This document shows, piece after piece, positions 58,942 through 64,000 of a stretch of 64,000 nucleotides of DNA. Location: positions 33,363-97,362 of the forward strand of contig QKWP01000844.1 of NCBI GenBank assembly GCA_003550325.1, given 5' to 3'. Positions within the stretch are counted from its first letter, which is position 1. The number at the start of each line of letters is the position of its first letter. The notes beneath the pieces are model-generated. The model had not been told where the DNA came from and did no database searches. It worked only from the letters and a program-made list of their open reading frames with translations. The position numbers and the translations under genes are program-made. The stretch comes from Gigaspora rosea (lineage: Eukaryota > Glomeromycota > Glomeromycetes > Diversisporales > Gigasporaceae).

Positions 58942-59244
58942 CTAAAATGTGTGACAGGTTATGCATTTGGTCGATCATACATCCGAAATGTGCAAAATTC
59001 TTTAAAGTTCATTTATATTTAGGTTAGGGTTGGGTTATGATTTGATGTTAGCAAGATGTATAGTAAAATCGTTCAAGGGAGACTTTTTATTAAAGCTCGA
59101 AAGATGGTTTCTTATGCAGTTTGATGACTTTTTGGCAAAACGAACGTTTGTTTTGGAGTTTTTGGGGTTTCTCTGATTGTGTAACGTTACAGCTGATCTT
59201 GAAATCTGATTGGTAATCTGGCACTAACCTGTCACACATTTTAG
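58942..59244. mobile_element. 303-bp MITE with perfect 20-bp TIRs
   Basis: CTAAAATGTGTGACAGGTTA is exactly repeated in reverse at 59225-59244. The interior is collinear with 47700-47985. A third terminus-like sequence (AAAATGTGTGACACTTAAAA) is cut by the end of the window near 63965. Confidence 0.85.
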
Positions 59245-59481
59245 ACATCTCATCAGAAATTTTCTTGTTTTTATGTATCTTTTTATATATTGATTTAACT
59301 AGTTAGTGAATAACATTTATTATAAATTAAAGCATTTAATAAAATTGATATAAATTAAATTTATGATATTATGAGCAATAATAAATTTTTAATTATGCGC
59401 TGTATTCGTACGATATGCGCATACATAATAAAAATATTGGGTTGCCCATCTCTACATCTAATATATATACACATCAATATA

Positions 59482-59620
59482 CAGTTGAACCTCCCAAAAC
59501 CGATCCTGCAACTCTGTTTCTTCTATATAAACTAATAGTTTATAATGATTTCAAATCCGATAACCTTTCAATACTGATACATCCATCCACCATGCATAAC
59601 GGTTTGGGGAGGTTCAACTG
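59482..59620. mobile_element. 139-bp pogo-like MITE with TA target duplication
   Basis: CAGTTGAACCTCCCAAAACC and the reversed right end CAGTTGAACCTCCCCAAACC differ at one base. TA flanks both sides (59480-59481, 59621-59622). Too short to encode anything. The CAGT...CCTCCC terminus resembles those of the larger elements at 9397 and 22022. It lies 133 bp from the stop codon of the kinase-like gene. Confidence 0.85.
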
Positions 59621-59752
59621 TATATACATATCGACAAGAATTTTTCCAAAAACACGAATTTTCATTAGTTAATTTATTATAAAATTTAACAAACGTCCAA
59701 ATAAATTTAAATGTACAGTATATGTTATGTAATCATAAAAAAATTAAAATAA

Positions 59753-62637
59753 TTAAAGCGGCTCATTCAACTTATTTAGTATATCAATTGCTTGCTGATC
59801 ATTTTCCCGAGCTGCAAGCTTCAAATATTTCAAGCCAAGCTCTTTGTTTTGAACAACTTTAAGTTTTCCTTTAACATAAATATCACCCAAATTCCGCATT
59901 GCATCAGGATGCTTGTTATCAGCAGCTAATTTTAAATAATGTATAAACTCCCTGCGTACGTTTTCATTTTTAATTCCAGAATACAAAGAAACAGCATATC
60001 GATATTGTGCGTCGGGAATCTCATTATCTGCAGCTTCTTTAAAAAGTTTATTTGCCTGCTCTTTATTCTTATCAACAAAATATCCTTCGTATAAGTAATA
60101 TCCTTTCCAATATTTTGCTAAGGAATCACCAAGTTTAGCATTTTCATCAAAACATTTCCATGCTTCTTCAAAATTTCTACTTCGATGAAGTTTAATTCCT
60201 TCTTCAAGCGATTTTACAGGATCAATAAAATCTTCATCATTAATTGAAAATTCTTCGCTAAATTTTGGCATCAATGAATCTTTGTCCTTTGAAGTAATAG
60301 TCCCATCAAAATCTAATGATTTATCTGGTAAAAGTCCAGAAGGTGCATTCGAAGTAATAGGGATTGGATAAGTTATTGCTAATCCTTCTAATATTTCAAA
60401 CAACTTTGTGATACTTATTCGTTGGTGTGGCACATGTTGCCACGCTATTAATAAATTAGCATAAGGATAGTAAATGATTTAAATGTATAATTAGTGTATA
60501 AATTAGTACAAAAAAATAAACATTTAAATTATTTAAATTAATAAATTACCACTATCAATAATTTTAATAAATTCCCCTTGAATTTTTTCGTCATCAGGGT
60601 TAGTGAATTTTCCGTATAAAAGTTTATCACGTTTACCACTTAAAACATAATTTGGTATATCTCTAAAAGTTAAATTTTCATATGGAATTTTTTCATAACA
60701 AAGTTCCCAAATGAGCATTCCGAAACTAATTTCAAAAAAAGACAATGATCAATAAAATATAAGACATAATTCGGAAAATTCGAAATACTAGAAGTACCTG
60801 AAAATCTCACAATTAAAGGTATAACGTTTTTCTAATTTTTTGCCATTACTCAAATTATTCAAATCATGATATTTCTCTATTTGTTCAGGAGCCATCCAAC
60901 GAATAACATTTATTAATTGATCCGAAAGATTCTGAGTATCTTCATATGTCCCACGAGCATATTTGAAATTTCCAAGTTTTGGATCCAAGCCTCGTGTTAC
61001 CTACAATTATGTGTACTTAATACTTTGTTGACTCTCTTAACGTTAATATAACATAATTTAATCATATATATACATACCAAAACATTTTCGCATCTAATAT
61101 CGTGATGGAAAATGTTTACCTCACGTAAGAATAAAATAGCTCGACAAATATCACGAATCATTTGTATTTTCCTAGTCCAAGCGATATCATAATGGTCATA
61201 AAGATCTTTTAAACTTTTATGTTCAGCCCATTCAGATACCATAACTTCACGGTTGTCAATGAATGAGAGACCATAAAAGCGAAGAATGTTTGGCGATAAA
61301 CTTAACTTTCCAAGGATTGTTAATTCACCTTGATGTCTTTTAGCATTTTTATTATCATCAATAGGTTTACATGCAACTTCAAAACCCTTATAAAATTTCT
61401 TTTGAAGAGGACGATGTGAACCTCGGACGTCATTACTTTCAGGATAAGGAGGATTAATTAATTCTTTTGCATCAATCTTTGGCACAGTGATATCATTTGA
61501 TTGTTGTTTATCAATTTGCGATTTTATGATGGAAATTTCCTGAACTACCATATCCATTTTACTTCCAATATCATTTTCAAATTTCTCAATTTTGTTTTCT
61601 ATTTTATTAGCGGCATTTTCAATGTCACCTTCGAGTTTTTCAAGAGTCTAAAATGAAAAAAGATTTTTTAATAAATAAAATTTATTAGATAAATAATTAA
61701 TTATCATAATTGTACACACCTCTTCGATATCCTTTAGAGATTGGTCAACTTTTCGTGATTCAGCCTCCCTTTCTTCTTTACTGACAACGACAATAGCAAA
61801 ATGTAAATCATTCATACAACCAACATATTCTTTAGTCAAATTTTCGTATTGAAATTTAACATTNCAGTGATATCATTTGAATGTTGTTTATCAATTTGCG
61901 ATTTTATGATGGAAATTTCCTGAACTACCATATCCATTTTACTTCCAATATCATTTTCAAGTTTCTCAATTTTATTTTCTATTTTATTAGCGGCATTTTC
62001 AATGTCACCTTCAAGTTTTTCAAGAGTCTAAAATGAATAAAAAAGATTTTTTTTTTTTTTAATAAATAAAATGTATTAGACGAATAATTAATTATTAAAT
62101 TGTACATACCTCTTCGATATCCTTTAGAGATTGGTCAACTTTTCGTGATTCAGCTTCCCTTTCTTCTTTACTGGCAAGCACAATAGCAAAATGTAAATCA
62201 TTCATACAACCATCATATTCTTTAGTCAAATTTTCATATTGAAATTTAACATTTGTTGCACTAAAAAACTTTCTATAACCTTTAAGTTTTGAAACTTTAA
62301 TAGTAAAATCTTTAATATTTTTCAAATTGATTTCAAATCTTTTGAAAGCGAAAAAATAATCTTGTTTACAAAAATATTTTTCATTCTCTTCTTTTCTTCT
62401 CATCATTTTATCTAGAGCATATTCAGCTGCTTTAACTCTTTCTACCATTATTAAACAAATTTCTTTATTACATTCTGAATCCTCGTAAACTTGATAAATT
62501 TTTTGAAATAAAATTGTTATCGAATTGATTACTGGAATATAACAGCTCATTATTTCGGCAGTAGTTTTAATGGTAGAAAATGTCACTTCTCTAAAATTTG
62601 GGTCTACGTCTGGTTCTTTATGTTTTTTATCTCCCAT
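59753..62637 (-). CDS. MLKL-like helical domain, pseudokinase and Sel1-repeat protein
   Basis: Exons on the minus strand: 62637-62110, 61647-61078, 61000-60798, 60725-60550 and 60444-59753 (stop TAA 59753-59755). All four later introns are GT-AG, 72-105 bp, with consistent phases; the total is 2169 bases, 722 residues. This omits an assembly-duplicated segment (61648-62109 region) that would otherwise break the frame. Residues 1 to about 240 form a helical bundle (AECNKEICLIM-type segment at SECNKEICLIMVERVKAAEY, then KVSKLKGYRKFF), like the MLKL/Cbl-N type domains in these fungi. The kinase-like domain (about 250-490) keeps VACK Lys270, Glu284, and HHDIRCEN (Asp359, Asn364; HRD is HHD). DFG is replaced by Asn377-Phe-Lys; MAPE is at 402-405 and SFGMLIWE follows; no Gly loop. 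Residues about 530-720 hold four Sel1 repeats (GDSLAKYWKGYYLYEGY, PDAQYRYAVSLYSG, PDAMRNLGDIYVKG). Probably a pseudokinase signalling scaffold or cell-death effector. The function is inferred. Confidence 0.8.
61484..62250 (-). repeat. 380-bp exon-intron segment duplicated across an N
   Basis: Bases about 61484-61863 and 61866-62250 are about 96-97 percent identical direct copies separated by the N at 61864. Each contains the end of exon 1 (VKFQYENLTKEY to LKDIEE), one intron (61648-61719 or 62028-62109) and the start of the next exon. Keeping both gives 163 + 1 + 144 = 308 coding bases, not a multiple of three. One copy gives a perfect frame. It is best explained as an unmerged contig overlap, with differences from paralogues or nuclear haplotypes. 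Confidence 0.85.
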
Positions 62638-63216
62638 GATGGAATTTTTTTCCGATGTAATAATATTGAATGTTAAATTTTATTTTTATTGATGAAACTA
62701 AAATGAAAAAAAACCCCCCAATAATAAAATTTTTAAACTTTGTCCTATGCCCGTTTAAATAAAAATTACTACAGATCTTTGCTATATTTATTTACGTTTC
62801 ACAGATTGGCTTGTCTGTCAAAATTCTTTCTATTCGACTATAATGAAAAATTTTTTTAGTAGGCTTGGATTGAAGCTAATATTACAATAAAAATACTTTT
62901 TAACATTGCGATTAAATCTTATAGATAATTTGTCATTGTGAGGCTACATGAATTAACGTCCGTTTATGTGAGAGCTTTCTAATTTTTTTACAAAGTTTTT
63001 TTTTACTAGTAAGGAGCTGTGCGACGTTGTCGTACAAAACCAGGAACGGAAATCTCTTTTTTTAATTGGTGCAAAATCTCCGGGTGATGCATCTGCTCTT
63101 TAACTGAAATTAGAAACTACGGCCGGAAGTATTCATTTTAATCTCCGGAACAGAGCGGAGGATTTAAGTCTACAATAACAAAATTTTTCATAAAATAAGG
63201 AGTTTACTTTTTTTAG
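62638..63216. promoter_or_regulatory. Upstream region of the kinase-like gene
   Basis: Immediately upstream (plus coordinate above 62637) is A+T-rich with a C-run (AAAAAAACCCCCCAATAATA, 62706-62725) and no clear TATA box that I would trust. A G+C-richer patch at 63025-63175 (GTCGTACAAAACCAGGAACG, CTACGGCCGGAAG) may be old coding or element sequence. Confidence 0.3.
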
Positions 63217-63294
63217 GTGTTTCTTTCTTGGAGTTATTCTTCGAGACACCATTCTTGGAATCGTCATAGTACACCATATTGGGTGGCACCTGAG
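63217..63294 (+). pseudogene. Possible kinase activation-loop exon remnant
   Basis: After an acceptor TTTTTTTAG, a 78-base open stretch reads WSYSSRHHSWNRHSTPYWVA then PE and meets a GTAGTG donor. TPYWVAPE matches the activation segment of serine/threonine kinases (T-P-x-W-M-A-P-E). No other kinase motif is found nearby on this strand, so this is a relic or a chance match. It lies upstream of, and on the opposite strand to, the pseudokinase gene. Confidence 0.3.
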
Positions 63295-64000
63295 GTAGTG
63301 ACTAATTTCTCCCCACTTCTGATTGGTTTTACTAATTATTCACATATTGGAGTTCCTGTGTTATTAATCAATTTTATAGTACTCCGATAGTGAATTAAAT
63401 TCAAATAATCATATAAGTTATTTAGTGATGCAATTTACGACATATTTTTTAAATTTAACTGATATTTGATTGCAAACTAACGGACCCCATTTTCCTAGTA
63501 GTATATCATGTTATATTACATATAAAGAACAGAAAGTTAAATTGCTCCGGAATTTGTCTAATTCCAACGGAAATCATCGGTAGTTACAATAGGACATTAC
63601 TAGAGAAACTGCCCTAGGACCAATTAAATTAAGCACGTTAAGCATAGGTCATTCTCGTTATAGTGAGTTTATCAGTTCTATTTAGTGTTATTGGAAATCT
63701 TACAAATTTTTCATATTTAAAAACGCGTAGTACTGTAAATCATTCAAGTTCAATTAACTATTAAATCAGTACATAATGTTCTCATGCTCTCATGAGAACA
63801 TTTATCAAATCAGTATGTTCTCAATAATTTTTTTTTGAGAACAATAAATTTTTTTTTGAGAACATAAATTTTAATCAATATTTTCTTGATTTGGTCAATG
63901 AGAACTATTTGCCGATTGATGTCAATCATTAATTTATTTCTCATTCACATTACAGCTGATTTGAAAATGTGTGACACTTAAAAATTTTTCTCGTTTTTGA
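63295..64000. other. Gene-free DNA with GAGAACA repeats
   Basis: TGTTCTCATGCTCTCATGAGAACA near 63777-63800 is palindromic, and AATTTTTTTTTGAGAACA(A)TAA repeats near 63829-63865. The far end carries a truncated AAAATGTGTGACACTTAAAA terminus. No gene. Confidence 0.4.

Overview
The window looks like genomic DNA from an arbuscular mycorrhizal fungus (Glomeromycotina, most likely Rhizophagus or a close relative). This is inferred from extreme A+T richness, very low gene density, short GT-AG introns (about 70-105 bp, often with GTATGT donors), a kinase-like/Sel1-repeat gene and a decayed Sel1 relative of the kind these fungi carry in large numbers, and a transposon-type gene resembling large Rhizophagus families. 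No database search was possible. The sequence is draft quality: a 481-base N gap (49448-49928) and four single Ns (6759, 17130, 32566, 61864). Two of the single Ns sit exactly at the start of near-identical direct duplications.

Layout. 0-5.2 kb: foldback and dispersed repeats, then a decayed Sel1-repeat gene on the minus strand. 5.2-9.0 kb: a minus-strand retroelement-like ORF next to an LTR-like sequence, split by a 2.66-kb terminal-inverted-repeat (TIR) element at a TA site. 9.0-21.3 kb: a nested stack, a TIR element (9000-21256) holding a pogo-like element (9397-18559) that itself holds a 6.7-kb TIR element (11396 to about 18086). 21.3-28 kb: MITEs, CAAAT palindromic DNA, a second pogo-like element (22022-24110) and foldbacks. 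28.4-36.5 kb: a 4.1-kb direct duplication around the N at 32566, rich in hairpins with a GTCTCGATGAGAC core. 37.2-40.0 kb: an inverted relative of the 9.4-kb pogo-like element. 40.1-45.3 kb: a dead transposon-type gene (DUF6589-like) interrupted by a retroposon with a 19-bp target duplication and by a TIR element. 45.3-59.7 kb: MITEs, a tRNA-derived SINE (51821-52542), foldbacks and gene-free A+T-rich DNA. 59.75-62.64 kb: the only convincing intact gene, on the minus strand. 63.2 kb: a possible kinase exon remnant.

The main gene encodes, after correction of an apparent assembly duplication, about 722 residues: an N-terminal helical bundle, a kinase-like domain and C-terminal Sel1 repeats. The kinase-like domain keeps the VAxK-type lysine and the catalytic-loop Asp and Asn, but has Asn-Phe-Lys where DFG is expected and no glycine loop, so it is probably a pseudokinase. 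The order helical bundle plus pseudokinase parallels MLKL, the animal necroptosis effector, and is the most interesting biology here.

The rest is a record of transposable-element nesting. Undisrupted copies present in the same window allow several insertions to be reconstructed to near base precision.
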